From NCBI RefSeq assembly GCF_009939295.1, contig NZ_WVIC01000019.1, positions 1-64,000 of the forward strand: a stretch of 64,000 nucleotides of DNA. The letters run 5' to 3'. A model generated the notes under the pieces. That model worked only from the letters and a program-made list of their open reading frames with translations, was not told the DNA's origin and searched no databases. This DNA comes from Petrachloros mirabilis ULC683. Its GTDB lineage: Bacteria > Cyanobacteriota > Cyanobacteriia > Thermosynechococcales > Thermosynechococcaceae. The position numbers and the translations under genes were made by a program. The stretch's first letter is position 1; each line of letters begins with the position of its first letter. This document shows, in pieces, positions 46,086 to 55,060 of the stretch.

Positions 46086-46889
46086 ATGTCTAACCCTGAT
46101 TCTGCGGTGTCTTCAGTTGATTCCACCCTAGCTCCTGCGCTGCTGAGTGCTCATGGCTTACATAAAGCCTTTGGGGGCATCCATGCCGTTGAAAATGTCG
46201 AAATTCAGGTGCCCCAGGGTCGCATTGTCGGTCTGATTGGCCCCAATGGTGCGGGGAAGACGACCCTGTTTAATTTGCTCTGTCATTTTTTGCCTGCGGA
46301 CCAAGGCCGCATTGTGTTTGATGGTCAGTCCATTGAGTCTCTGTCGGCTCATACCATTGCTCGCCAGGGGATGATTCGTACCTTTCAGGTGGCACGGGTC
46401 TTGTCCAAGCTCACAGTGCTAGATAATATGCTGCTGGCGGCTCCCCACCAAACGGGGGAAAAACTGGGGAATGTGTGGCTGCGATCGCGCCAAATCCGTC
46501 GTGAAGAACGGCAGCTCCGGGACAAAGCCCAAACCATCCTGGAGTGCGTGGGCTTATCCCATATGACTCACACCTGTGCCGGTGCCCTTTCCGGGGGGCA
46601 GCGCAAGCTCCTAGAGATGGCGCGAGCACTGATGGCTGACCCCAAACTGATTTTGTTGGATGAGCCAGCAGCCGGGGTCAACCCCACCTTGATTAACCAG
46701 ATTTGCGATCACATCATCCAGTGGAATCGCCAGGGTATTACGTTTCTGATTATTGAGCACAATATGGATGTGATCATGTCCCTGTGCGATCGCGTCTGGG
46801 TACTGGCAGAGGGGCGCAATCTTGCTGTGGGCACCCCCACCGAGATTCAGAGCAACCCCCAAGTCCTAGAAGCCTACCTCGGGCACTAA
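46086..46889 (+). CDS. livG: Branched-chain/neutral amino acid ABC ATPase (LivG-type)
   Basis: 267 residues with Walker A GPNGAGKTTLFNLL, signature LSGGQRKLLEMARAL, Walker B LILLDEPAAGVNP and switch HNMD. VARVLSKLTVLDNMLLAAPHQ and the C-terminal EIQSNPQVLEAYLG are typical of LivG. It is the second gene of the pair with the permease; no LivF or binding protein is adjacent, so the full system must be scattered. Its 3' end overlaps the convergent gene by 24 bp. Confidence 0.9.
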   Translation: MSNPDSAVSSVDSTLAPALLSAHGLHKAFGGIHAVENVEIQVPQGRIVGLIGPNGAGKTTLFNLLCHFLPADQGRIVFDGQSIESLSAHTIARQGMIRTFQVARVLSKLTVLDNMLLAAPHQTGEKLGNVWLRSRQIRREERQLRDKAQTILECVGLSHMTHTCAGALSGGQRKLLEMARALMADPKLILLDEPAAGVNPTLINQICDHIIQWNRQGITFLIIEHNMDVIMSLCDRVWVLAEGRNLAVGTPTEIQSNPQVLEAYLGH

Positions 46890-47471
46890 ATCTTGAGCTG
46901 TACAAGTTTGAGGCGGCGGTTGCATTTGCTCAACCTTAGCCTGACTGTAGGGATAAAACCCCTCTAAATCCAAGGTCGCCTGGCCAAATCGAATCACCTC
47001 AAGATTGGGCGTTTGGGCAGACACCACCCGAGGGGCTTGGCTCTGACTCAGGCGTAGATGCCCCTCATCATCCCAAATAAACGAAGCCTGAGACGACTCA
47101 ATCCATGGTTCACCGGGCCAGGAAATGGCCAGCGCTTCGCCCTGAACCGTATTTTGATGGGCTACCCCGCTAATACAGTCAATAAAATGCCCAGAGTGCG
47201 GGTAGCCATAGTACCCCACGACCTGATTTCCCATTTTGCGAAACCAAAAACAAATTCCCGCTCCCGCCTGCCACCCTTCCGGCTCAGGTTCACTGCACAT
47301 TTGATGGAGGCCATTGGGAAGTGCTGCAATAGGAGAGGGCACTTGAGCCCAAACTGCAAGCGAAGGCAGCACCCCCAACCCGGTCAACAACAGTAAAGGG
47401 CTAAACAACGCCACCACAACTCCTGGCATATCCTGATAATGCCACTGATTCAATCTAGATCGACGCTTCAT
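46866..47471 (-). CDS. Conserved exported hypothetical protein
   Basis: 201 residues. A basic start (KRRSRLNQWHY) and a long hydrophobic segment (VVVALFSPLLLLTGLGVLPSLAVWA) indicate a signal peptide ending near VWAQVPSP. The mature domain has CSEPEPEGWQAGAGICFWFRKMGNQVVGYYGYPHSGHFIDCISG, with paired cysteines likely to form disulfides. I do not know the family. Ends convergently inside livG. Confidence 0.7.
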   Translation of the reverse strand: MKRRSRLNQWHYQDMPGVVVALFSPLLLLTGLGVLPSLAVWAQVPSPIAALPNGLHQMCSEPEPEGWQAGAGICFWFRKMGNQVVGYYGYPHSGHFIDCISGVAHQNTVQGEALAISWPGEPWIESSQASFIWDDEGHLRLSQSQAPRVVSAQTPNLEVIRFGQATLDLEGFYPYSQAKVEQMQPPPQTCTAQDLVPEVGF

Positions 47472-47482
47472 CCCACTGCTCC

Positions 47483-47560
47483 TAGTGGTCTGTCAAATTT
47501 AATTGCTTAGGGTTGACTTTTGAGGGTCTCCGACACCTCAAAAGTTTTCTTACGAAACAT
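47483..47560. repeat. Diverged family C repeat in reverse orientation
   Basis: Starts with TAGTGGTCTGTCAA and has the hairpin ACTTTTGAGG/CCTCAAAAGT (47516-47525 with 47536-47545, 10-nt loop) followed by TTTTC. The hairpin core TTTTGAGG-10-CCTCAAAA and seven of ten loop bases match the 106-bp tandem units when reversed. It lies downstream of cbiT and may act as its terminator. Confidence 0.55.
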
Positions 47561-47667
47561 CAGTTGTCAGCGGCCATCTAATTTTGATCTTAGAGAGTAA
47601 TTCTTGATTTGAGGGCAGAAATATCCCAAATAACATAAAAAGAAATCTTGTCTCTACTGTCAGAAGA

Positions 47668-48270
47668 TCAGTCTGATTTTTCGCCACTGAGAATAAAAAT
47701 GGGATCGACAGCCGTAAACAATTGGTGGGTGCCTCGGGTTTCCAGGCGATTGATGACGGACTGCACCACCTCAACATTGCGGGCCTGAAGTTCTGCAAAA
47801 GTTTCCGAAATGGCATAGAGATTTTCCAGGCTGGCTGCTGTGGCCACAACTCTTCCCTGAGGGCATAGCAGTGACCAAGCCGTGCGCAGAATCTCCCGAA
47901 TTGGGCGTCCCCCCTCAATGCAGACCCGTTGTGGTTTAGCAGGCAAGTCTTGGAGGCACTCAGGGGCATTCCCTTGGATGATTTCAACATTGCCAACGGC
48001 AAAGCGATCGCAGTTCGCCTGAATTAGATTAATCACATCCTCATCCCGCTCCACGGCAATAATTTGCCCCTTAGGGCAGAGTAACCCCACCTCAACCGGA
48101 ATCGTGCCTGTGCCTGCACCAATGTCCCAGAGAACCGTATCCGCTTGCAGACGCAGTTGGGAGATCAGCAAAATTCGCGTTTCTCGGTTGGTCATGGGAA
48201 TTCCCGGCAGGCGCTCAAAAAGCAGATCGGGAATGCCAGGACTGAGATAGGGCCAAGGTGAAGATGCCAT
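47668..48270 (-). CDS. cbiT: Precorrin-6Y C15-methyltransferase (decarboxylating), CbiT subunit
   Basis: Cobalamin biosynthesis: methylates C15 and decarboxylates the acetate side chain of the corrin precursor. The 200-residue length fits the separate CbiT form. It begins with PYLSPGIPDLLFERLPGIPMTNRETR, the typical substrate-side opening, then the SAM-binding LWDIGAGTGTIPVEVGLL and IIAVERDEDVINLI. Its tail (NRLETRGTHQLFTAVDPIFILSG) is family-like. It starts 18 bp after a small conserved gene and may be co-transcribed with it. Confidence 0.9.
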   Translation of the reverse strand: MASSPWPYLSPGIPDLLFERLPGIPMTNRETRILLISQLRLQADTVLWDIGAGTGTIPVEVGLLCPKGQIIAVERDEDVINLIQANCDRFAVGNVEIIQGNAPECLQDLPAKPQRVCIEGGRPIREILRTAWSLLCPQGRVVATAASLENLYAISETFAELQARNVEVVQSVINRLETRGTHQLFTAVDPIFILSGEKSD

Positions 48271-48288
48271 TGTGTCAATTCCAGCGCC

Positions 48289-48525
48289 CTAAGAAATCGT
48301 AATTTTAAGGGTCATATTACTAAACCCCCAAACCTGGAAAAATTGCCGAAACAAAGCCTGACTAGCCTCAGCCATATCCCCATCTTCGCCAATGAGGCCG
48401 CCTTGAATGAGCCGACCCCCATCAGTTTGTAGATCTAATCTCAGTTCGTCTCCTTCGCCCCGATGCAAGATTAGGCGACCTCTGGCAATAATTTGCCCAG
48501 CTTGGCTAATAACAGCGCAGCGCAT
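48289..48525 (-). CDS. Small conserved cyanobacterial protein
   Basis: 78 residues from ATG 48525 (MRCAVISQAGQIIARGRL). The sequence is predicted mostly beta, with a conserved-looking GEGDELRLDLQTDGGRLIQGGLIGEDGDMAEAS. I recognise no named domain. It lies 18 bp upstream of cbiT on the same strand, probably in one transcript, but no B12 role is known. Confidence 0.6.
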   Translation of the reverse strand: MRCAVISQAGQIIARGRLILHRGEGDELRLDLQTDGGRLIQGGLIGEDGDMAEASQALFRQFFQVWGFSNMTLKITIS

Positions 48526-48614
48526 CGACGACGTTTCCTAGCTCACAACATTGATCCCTATGATGCCAGGTTCTGAGGATGTCAGTGTGGGTAAACCTTG
48601 GTCAACCTTGGCTC

Positions 48615-49241
48615 CTAGCGTTGGCTAAACTCCTGTCGCCAAGTTTCACCCGTGGAGCCCGTTGCCAGCCACCATAGGGCGCGCAGGCCATCAGCAACGG
48701 CCTTCTCCAAGGGTTCTGCAGGCTCTTCAGAGGGAATTGCGATCGCATGGAGCTGAATCCCCCGACTGCCCATCACCACCTGCCCCACCAGCCTAGCCCG
48801 ACGCATGTGATAGTCCGAGGTAATCAAGTAAAGACTTTCAATGCCCTCAGCCTTAAGATCATCCACGAGGGTCGTAAAGTTAGTGAGCGTATCCACAGCC
48901 TGGTAGTCCAAATGAAAGCGTTTACTGGAAATTCCAGCCTCAGCAAACACCCACTCGGCATACTCAGGGTTACTGCCACTGGACACCCAAATAGGCAACT
49001 GGGGGTATTCTTGAGCAAACGCAGCAGCAAATTTCTCACGTTGGGGTTCTCCGCCCAACACCAGCACCCCCTGAGGGGGCATTGCTGGATGATGCAACCA
49101 CAGTGCCAGCCCCATCAGGCCGGCCAAGCACAGCAGCCATACTCCTCGACGGCGTCGCTGTCGGGCGAGCCTACGTCGCCTTACCACTCTTCGGTTCACA
49201 GTGCGTCCCAATTGTTTTGACACTTGCTGGTTACTCGGCAA
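48615..49241 (-). CDS. YdcF family (DUF218) protein
   Basis: 208 residues. An Arg-rich start (RRVVRRRRLARQRRRRG) precedes one hydrophobic anchor, VWLLCLAGLMGLALWL, so it is a single-pass membrane protein. The DUF218 fold follows: GVLVLGGEPQREKFAAAFAQ, WVSSGSNPEYAEWV, DTLTNFTTLVDDL, and YLITSDYHMRRARLVGQ. DUF218/YdcF proteins are thought to act at the cell envelope; the substrate is unknown. It stands 89 bp from the next gene on the same strand. Confidence 0.88.
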   Translation of the reverse strand: MPSNQQVSKQLGRTVNRRVVRRRRLARQRRRRGVWLLCLAGLMGLALWLHHPAMPPQGVLVLGGEPQREKFAAAFAQEYPQLPIWVSSGSNPEYAEWVFAEAGISSKRFHLDYQAVDTLTNFTTLVDDLKAEGIESLYLITSDYHMRRARLVGQVVMGSRGIQLHAIAIPSEEPAEPLEKAVADGLRALWWLATGSTGETWRQEFSQR

Positions 49242-49323
49242 ACCTTTTTTAGCATAGTCAAAGTAGATTTACCGCCTTGCCTAGCAATCTTTTCCAATTG
49301 TTCATCTCCAACCCACCTAACCC

Positions 49324-50166
49324 ATGCGCCCAACCCACTCGGCTCCTGTAAAATTGGCACTCAAACGCTCAGGTCAGGGCTTTCCCCTCCTCTGCTTGCA
49401 CGGCCACCCAGGATCAGGAGACTGTTTATCGGGGTTAACCGCATCCCTGTCTCAGCAGTTTCAAACCCTGACGCCTGATCTACGAGGCTATGGCGGCAGC
49501 CAAGTCAAAAAGCCATTTACTATGGCTGACCACCTCCAAGACTTAGAGGCTCTGCTCGATCACCACCACATCCAGACCTACGGACTGGTGGGGTGGTCTC
49601 TAGGCGGAATTTTGGCACTGGAGCTGGCCCTGCGCCATCCCCAGCGTGTCCGCAGTCTGGTGCTATTAGCGACAGCAGCCCATCCTCGCAGCAACCTGCC
49701 CCAACCCACAGGACGAGACTACTTCAACACCGCCCTAGCAGCGCTAATCAACCAGGCAAACCCAGGGTGGGATTGGAATATCAACAGGCTGGGGCGGCAC
49801 TCCCTGTTCCGAGATCTGCTCTATCAGCACACCCCCACCGCCTATGGATTCTTGGCCAAATATGCCATCCCCGCTTACTGGAAAACTTCTCGCCATGCCC
49901 ATCAGGCTTTCAATCAAGCCCTGCACCAAGGCTATAATCGCGTCGAGGCGCTGTCTCAGATCTCCTGTCCCGCCTTGGTGTTGGCCGGTAGCCATGATCG
50001 CCATATTCTTCCTGAAGCCAGCCATGAAACTGCCAGGGCGCTTCCCCAGGGCGACTGGATTTGCTACCCAGAAGCAGCACATCTGTTTCCCTGGGAAATT
50101 CCAGACCAGGTTAATGCCGATATTCAACGGTGGCTGACCACTCATTTGGGCTTGTTCAGTTCCTAG
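49324..50166 (+). CDS. Alpha/beta hydrolase
   Basis: 280 residues with the canonical triad: nucleophile in VGWSLGGIL (Ser), GSHDRHI (Asp) and EAAHLFPWE (His). CLHGHPGSGDCLSGL carries the oxyanion-hole segment. No signal peptide, so cytoplasmic. The order and lid size fit epoxide-hydrolase/proline-iminopeptidase-like members, but substrate cannot be assigned. Divergent from the YdcF gene. Confidence 0.88.
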   Translation: MRPTHSAPVKLALKRSGQGFPLLCLHGHPGSGDCLSGLTASLSQQFQTLTPDLRGYGGSQVKKPFTMADHLQDLEALLDHHHIQTYGLVGWSLGGILALELALRHPQRVRSLVLLATAAHPRSNLPQPTGRDYFNTALAALINQANPGWDWNINRLGRHSLFRDLLYQHTPTAYGFLAKYAIPAYWKTSRHAHQAFNQALHQGYNRVEALSQISCPALVLAGSHDRHILPEASHETARALPQGDWICYPEAAHLFPWEIPDQVNADIQRWLTTHLGLFSS

Positions 50167-50181
50167 TGGACCTGAAGCGGA

Positions 50182-50460
50182 TCAAAACTCTTCTAGGGTT
50201 AGCTGTGTCGGCTTACAGCGCTTTATTTCAGCTTTAATGCCTTGAGCCTGCTCAACTTCCAAGTCTTCTACATATCCCGGCAATGCCTGCTGAGCAGCTT
50301 GGGCACTTAAAAATGGCCCAAAGTAATAGGTGCATTTGGGCTGTTGGGTCGTGACCTGTACCCACCAAGCCAATCCCAACTGATTTACAAATTCGGCAGC
50401 CCGGTTAGACAAGCCCCCCGTTGCTGACTGGTTTCTCAAAGCCACACTGCTATCCTCCAC
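50182..50460 (-). CDS. DUF1816 protein
   Basis: 92 residues from GTG 50460. The core LAWWVQVTTQQPKCTYYFGPFLSAQAAQQALPGYVEDLEVEQAQGI is the DUF1816 domain, a short cyanobacterial family. Function unknown. It is the last of a same-strand cluster with mrnC and rlmB, a grouping I associate with cyanobacteria. It ends 16 bp after the convergent hydrolase gene. Confidence 0.88.
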   Translation of the reverse strand: MEDSSVALRNQSATGGLSNRAAEFVNQLGLAWWVQVTTQQPKCTYYFGPFLSAQAAQQALPGYVEDLEVEQAQGIKAEIKRCKPTQLTLEEF

Positions 50461-50577
50461 CCTGCTGATAGGTTGTCTATACTTGTTGCCAAGACTGGCA
50501 TTTGGAACTAAGCCAGAACCCTGGCCAAATCAGAGCAACCGGGTTGCTCTTTAACATAATGCGATATTTATCTGACC

Positions 50578-51510
50578 TTAGACATCCTCTGCTGGGGTTG
50601 GCTCAGGCAACGTCAGCAGAGAATCTGACCACCGCTGTCGCCACACTTCGTAGAGAGCCATACCCACTGCAACTGAGGCATTCAAACTAGCAACTTTACC
50701 GCGTAGAGGAATAGACACCAGCTGATCACATCGGCGCTGGGTGAGCAAGCTTAGACCTTCTCCTTCTGCACCCACCACCAGCACTGTAGGCTGTGTAAAT
50801 TGAACGGTGTTGAGGGTTTGGCTGCCAGTGGCCGCTAAGCCATAAATCCAGAAGCCTTCAGTCTTGAGAGTTTCTAGGGTTTGGTTGAGATTGACCACTC
50901 GGGCCACGGGCAGGAACTCCAGCGCGCCAGCCGCGACCTTGGCCACGGTGGCAGTAATACCGACAGCCCGACGCTGGGGAATGATCAGCCCCTGGACACC
51001 CATCCCTTCAGCGGTACGGAGAATCGCTCCCAGGTTATGGGGGTCAGTAATGCCATCTGCTGCCAAAAAGATTGGTTGACCAACCTTTTGCCGGGCTTGA
51101 CTCAACAGGTCGTCAAGCTCTAGGTACTCATAGGCTGCGACTTGGGCGACAACCCCTTGGTGGTTGGCATGTTGGGTGAGCTGGTTGAGGCGGATGGGTT
51201 CGACTTCATCGATGACGGCTCCCCGAGTCTTGGCTTCATTGAGTAAGGTATGGAAGCGGGGATCATACCGCAGGCGCGATAAAATCCAGATTCGATTTAG
51301 ACTTCGCTGACTTTCTAACGCGGCCAGGACGGGATGGCGACCATAGATCAGCTCAGGATCATCGGTCGGCTCTGCTGGCTCTGCCATAGGGACTGTGGCT
51401 GGGGCAGAGGGGGTCTGTCGTCGCAATCGAGGTGGAGACGCTTTGCTCGGATGGCGATTGGGTTTGTGGCGACTGGGTTTGCCAATACGCTTTTTGGGAA
51501 ACTTGTTCAT
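50578..51510 (-). CDS. rlmB: 23S rRNA 2'-O-ribose methyltransferase, RlmB/TrmH family
   Basis: SPOUT-class RNA 2'-O-methyltransferase that probably modifies 23S rRNA at a guanosine (the RlmB site). 310 residues. A basic, Pro-rich leader (about 50 residues) precedes the substrate domain, [12 protein letters not shown], and the SPOUT core, with [64 protein letters not shown]. The knot motifs are complete. It lies between mrnC and the DUF1816 gene, consistent with rRNA maturation. Confidence 0.92.
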   Translation of the reverse strand: MNKFPKKRIGKPSRHKPNRHPSKASPPRLRRQTPSAPATVPMAEPAEPTDDPELIYGRHPVLAALESQRSLNRIWILSRLRYDPRFHTLLNEAKTRGAVIDEVEPIRLNQLTQHANHQGVVAQVAAYEYLELDDLLSQARQKVGQPIFLAADGITDPHNLGAILRTAEGMGVQGLIIPQRRAVGITATVAKVAAGALEFLPVARVVNLNQTLETLKTEGFWIYGLAATGSQTLNTVQFTQPTVLVVGAEGEGLSLLTQRRCDQLVSIPLRGKVASLNASVAVGMALYEVWRQRWSDSLLTLPEPTPAEDV

Positions 51511-51605
51511 GGGGGTTTTAGATCTGAGTGCGGTCTAGTCAGCGTACCTCAGAAAGGCGGCAGAGGCTGGATGGTTGAAATCTGGGGTGGTGAGTGCTGA
51601 TGACG

Positions 51606-52088
51606 CTAAGGTTGACTGGGCAAACTCACATCCACAGCCTTCTGTTGTTGTGCAGCCGGGGGGACAGGCTGACAACTGAGTTGGGAGATAATCTGAGATA
51701 AAAGGTCTTTGAGTCGTTCGGGATCGGTGAGGTATAAGTAACCCACCACTGTTTCTAGCCCAGTTGCCTGTTGATAAATATTGAGGTCAATGCGCTTTGG
51801 CCCTCGACCAGCAGCATTACGTCCTTTCCGGAAAATCTGTTGCTCGGTGTCTGTGAGTGTATCGTGTAGAACTTGAGCCAAATAAGCTTGGGTTTCGGCT
51901 TTGACGTAGGCTACAACTTGTTGATGGTAATTGGCAGCACGACTGGGAGGAAATAGACACTGGGTGCGAATGAAAAGTTCATAAACAGCATCGCCAAGAT
52001 AGGCAAGAGCACTGGGAGACAGCCGACTCACCTCGACAGGTAAGAGTGGCAAGGAGCAACCAGGAGACAAGGGCAAGGGCAGGGTCAC
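51606..52088 (-). CDS. mrnC: Mini-ribonuclease III
   Basis: RNase III-type domain without a dsRNA-binding domain, which matures the ends of 23S rRNA. 160 residues: [21 protein letters not shown] (RNase III signature with the acidic catalytic pair), [19 protein letters not shown], and [35 protein letters not shown]. The motif set and small size separate it from full RNase III. It is upstream of rlmB in the same direction with 95 bp between, a functionally coherent pair. Confidence 0.92.
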   Translation of the reverse strand: MTLPLPLSPGCSLPLLPVEVSRLSPSALAYLGDAVYELFIRTQCLFPPSRAANYHQQVVAYVKAETQAYLAQVLHDTLTDTEQQIFRKGRNAAGRGPKRIDLNIYQQATGLETVVGYLYLTDPERLKDLLSQIISQLSCQPVPPAAQQQKAVDVSLPSQP

Positions 52089-52100
52089 TGCGTTGTGGGG

Positions 52101-52445
52101 TTAACCTTTGGAGAGGTTTGCGATCGCAGTTTCAACATCGGTTTGCAGCGCCAAAAAACCTTCCAGTCGCACCAGCTTCACCGTCTGAGTGACACGGGGA
52201 TTGGTGACGATTTGGAACGTGCCGTTGGCAGTCTGAGCTTGTTTGGCCAACTGCACCAAAACGCCGAGGCCAGAGCTATCAATAAAATCAATCTTAGACA
52301 AGTCCAAGATCACATTAATAGGACCGTCCTCAATATACTTGTTGAGAACCTTACGAAACACTGGCTCTGAAAATGCGTCTAATAAGCCTGTGAGCCGAAA
52401 AAGTTGGTAGTTGTCCCTGACATCACGGGTGCCCCGTAGGCTCAC
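52101..52445 (-). CDS. STAS-domain anti-sigma factor antagonist-like protein
   Basis: 114 residues as read from GTG 52445. DNYQLFRLTGLLDAFSEP, VILDLSKIDFIDSSGLGVLVQLAKQ (phosphorylatable Ser in DSSG) and VTNPRVTQTVKLVRLEGFLAL form a complete SpoIIAA-type STAS domain. Such proteins answer to kinases and phosphatases in partner-switching stress signalling. The GTG has no ribosome-binding site; a perfect AGGAGG lies 29 nt upstream of it (52475-52480), and five bases after that comes ATT 52469, which would give a leader ending LNLTVSLRGT. No ATG, GTG or TTG exists between the in-frame stop (52479-52481) and 52445. Confidence 0.85.
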   Translation of the reverse strand: MSLRGTRDVRDNYQLFRLTGLLDAFSEPVFRKVLNKYIEDGPINVILDLSKIDFIDSSGLGVLVQLAKQAQTANGTFQIVTNPRVTQTVKLVRLEGFLALQTDVETAIANLSKG

Positions 52446-52474
52446 CGTCAGGTTTAATTGCTCAGGAATAGTGG

Positions 52475-52480
52475 CCTCCT
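52475..52480 (-). promoter_or_regulatory. Ribosome-binding site pointing to an AUU start
   Basis: On the minus strand AGGAGG is followed by CCACT and then ATT. The 5-nt spacer is ideal for initiation at the ATT (52467-52469) and 29 nt is too long for the GTG at 52445. This decides the start of the STAS gene if AUU is used; AUU starts are rare but known in bacteria. Confidence 0.45.
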
Positions 52481-52588
52481 AGTGCCTGTACAACACCGAT
52501 AGAACTGAGTCGAGCGTCTAGTATAGGGTCTTTCTAGAACCCTTGTCCACTGTCCAACGACTCAGGGTGAACAGGGATGAGACCCTAG

Positions 52589-53743
52589 CTAGGGCTTGGG
52601 CTGACAAGCGCCTCGCATGGCCGTCACAAACTGATCAAATAAATAGTCGGCATCATGGGGGCCGGGACTAGCCTCTGGATGATACTGAACCGAGAAAATG
52701 GGCAGGGTGCGATGGCATATTCCAGCAATGGTTTGATCGTTTAGATTCAGGTGGGTAATGTCTACATCGGTTGCGGCCACTGAGTCAGCCTCTAGGGCAA
52801 ATCCGTGATTTTGGCTAGTGATCTCGACCTGGCGATGGAGTCCAGCCGGTTGGTTTAAGCCCCGATGGCCAAATTTGAGCTTAAAGGTTTGAGCACCCAG
52901 GGAAAGTCCTAGAAGCTGATGTCCTAGGCAAATACCAAACATGGGGCTGGCCTGGTTGAGGAGGGCTTTGACGGTGGCAATGCCTTCGGTGACGGCGGCG
53001 GGGTCTCCAGGGCCATTGGAGAGAAAAATGCCATCGGGTTGGTACTGCAAGATATCTTCAGCGGAGGTGTGAGCTGGAACCACAATCACCCGACAGCCAT
53101 AGCTGGCCAAACGGCGCAGAATGTTGCGCTTAATGCCAAAGTCAATCGCCACGACAGTCAGTGGTGAGGCATCTGAGTTTTGGGGACGGGGGTTAAAGTC
53201 CCAGGCAGCGGCAGTGGGTTCTACCCACTCATAGATTTCGGGGGTGGTCACCCGTTGGGTGAGGTTGAGGCCAGTCATGCTAGGGGCTTGATGCACTTTA
53301 TTCAGCAGCTCATCTAGGTCTAGAATTTCTGTGGAAATAGCCCCATTCATGGCTCCGCTGGAGCGGATCTTGCGGGTGAGGGCGCGGGTGTCAATGTCAT
53401 AGATGCCAGGAATGCCATGGGCTTTGAGGTAGTCGCTCAGGGTTTGAGTAGATCGCCAGTTGCTCGGGGTAAAGCACACATTGCGTGCGATCGCACCTTG
53501 CACCTGAGGCCGAGCCGATTCTTCATCCTCTGGATTTACCCCAGTATTGCCCAGCTCTGGGTAGGTAAAAGCCACCAGTTGGCCACAGTAGCTGGGATCG
53601 GTCAGCACCTCTTGGTACCCAGTCATGCCGGTATTGAACACCACTTCTCCGATGCGAGTTCCTGGTGCCCCAAATGACCACCCACAATAGGCTGTCCCAT
53701 CGGCCAGCACCAATAGGGCTGGCTGCCGCTCAGAACCGGACAT
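52589..53743 (-). CDS. carA: Carbamoyl-phosphate synthase, small (glutaminase) subunit
   Basis: Supplies ammonia from glutamine to CarB for carbamoyl phosphate, feeding arginine and pyrimidines; cytoplasmic. 384 residues. The CPSase small-chain domain begins [20 protein letters not shown] with [17 protein letters not shown]. The class I glutamine amidotransferase part has [17 protein letters not shown] (Cys nucleophile), [11 protein letters not shown] and [12 protein letters not shown] (His and Glu). All catalytic residues are present. carB is not in the window, as often in cyanobacteria. Confidence 0.97.
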   Translation of the reverse strand: MSGSERQPALLVLADGTAYCGWSFGAPGTRIGEVVFNTGMTGYQEVLTDPSYCGQLVAFTYPELGNTGVNPEDEESARPQVQGAIARNVCFTPSNWRSTQTLSDYLKAHGIPGIYDIDTRALTRKIRSSGAMNGAISTEILDLDELLNKVHQAPSMTGLNLTQRVTTPEIYEWVEPTAAAWDFNPRPQNSDASPLTVVAIDFGIKRNILRRLASYGCRVIVVPAHTSAEDILQYQPDGIFLSNGPGDPAAVTEGIATVKALLNQASPMFGICLGHQLLGLSLGAQTFKLKFGHRGLNQPAGLHRQVEITSQNHGFALEADSVAATDVDITHLNLNDQTIAGICHRTLPIFSVQYHPEASPGPHDADYLFDQFVTAMRGACQPKP

Positions 53744-53857
53744 GATTTCCTAACCTTTTTCACGCTGTTCCCAATCATAGTCGAGTCCTGGGAGCTTTGT
53801 GGCGGTGGGTCATCATCTTTTTTCGGTACACTCAAAGGTGCTGTGCTAGAAGTTCCC

Positions 53858-55060
53858 ATGTCTAACGCCCAAGCAGTGAGTACCGCTGTTGCCAAGCTTT
53901 ACGATACCTATCCTTTTCCACCGGATCCGCTCTCGGATCAGCCCCCGCCAGGGTACAACTGGCGCTGGCACTGGCAGGCGGCCTACCAATTTTGCACGGG
54001 TCAAAAACCCAGTCGATCCGATATTCGCATCTTAGATGCGGGCTGTGGGTCGGGGGTGGGCACGGAATACCTCTTGCACCTGAACCCTGAAGCTGAGGTG
54101 GTGGGCATTGACCTCAGTGCAGGTACCCTGGCCGTGGCCCAGGAGCGGTGTCAGCGCTCAGGGGTAGCCCATCGGGTCACGTTCCAGCAGCTTAGTTTAT
54201 TCGATGTCGATCAACTCCCCGGTGAATTTAATTTGATCAATTGTGTGGGGGTGTTGCACCACACAATTGATCCGGTGCGGGGAATTCAGGCGTTGGCTCA
54301 GAAGGTGGCACCAGGTGGTCTGTTGCACATTTTTGTGTACGGCGAACTGGGGCGCTGGGAAATCAAGCTGATGCAAGAAGCCATTGCCCTGCTCCAAGGA
54401 GAGCGCCAGGGCGATTATCAAGATGGGGTGCAGGTGGGTCGAGCGGTGTTTGCGGCTCTGCCGGAGAGTAATCCACTGGTGCAGCGCGAAAAAACCCGGT
54501 GGTCACTGGAGAACCACCGGGATGAGTGCTTTGCGGATATGTATGTGCATCCTCAGGAAATTGACTACAACATGGAGACGCTGTTTGACTTAATTGAGGC
54601 GTCAGGGCTAGACTTTCTCGGGTTTTCTAATCCCCAGGTGTGGTCGCTGGAGCGATTGCTGGCTAAGGCTCCCGATTTGATGGCGCGGGCTCAGCCTCTG
54701 AGCGACCGACAGCGCTATCGCCTCATTGAATTGCTAGATCCCGGCATGATTTCCCACTACGAGTTTTTTCTGGCCAAGCCTCCACTGCCATTCATCGATT
54801 GGTCTGAAGATTCAACCCTGTTGGCGGCGATTCCAGAGCGTCATCCTTGTATGGACGGCTGGCCAAGTGCGACGGTGTTTAACTACAACTACGAGGTGGT
54901 GAAGCTCAGTGAGCCAGAGCAGGCATTTTTGCAGGGCTGTGGAGAGAACCCCGAAGCTGGGGTAACGGTGGCGATGCTTTGTCAGCGCTCTGGGCTACTG
55001 TTAGCAGAGGTGCGATCGCTCCTCAAGCAACAACTGCTGTTGCTGTCTCCTCAGGCTTAA
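53858..55060 (+). CDS. Class I SAM-dependent methyltransferase with C-terminal extension
   Basis: 400 residues from ATG 53858 (MSNAQAVSTAVAKLYDTYPFPPDP); an in-frame GTG at 53843 adds five residues. The SAM-binding core is ILDAGCGSGVGTEYLLHLNPEAEVVGIDLS, VGVLHHTIDP and APGGLLHIFVYG. The C-terminal 190 residues (MYVHPQEIDYNMETLFDLIEASGLDFLGFSNP onward) resemble proteins of this size common in cyanobacteria. Substrate unknown. It is divergent from carA and its stop overlaps the next gene convergently by four bases. Confidence 0.85.
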   Translation: MSNAQAVSTAVAKLYDTYPFPPDPLSDQPPPGYNWRWHWQAAYQFCTGQKPSRSDIRILDAGCGSGVGTEYLLHLNPEAEVVGIDLSAGTLAVAQERCQRSGVAHRVTFQQLSLFDVDQLPGEFNLINCVGVLHHTIDPVRGIQALAQKVAPGGLLHIFVYGELGRWEIKLMQEAIALLQGERQGDYQDGVQVGRAVFAALPESNPLVQREKTRWSLENHRDECFADMYVHPQEIDYNMETLFDLIEASGLDFLGFSNPQVWSLERLLAKAPDLMARAQPLSDRQRYRLIELLDPGMISHYEFFLAKPPLPFIDWSEDSTLLAAIPERHPCMDGWPSATVFNYNYEVVKLSEPEQAFLQGCGENPEAGVTVAMLCQRSGLLLAEVRSLLKQQLLLLSPQA

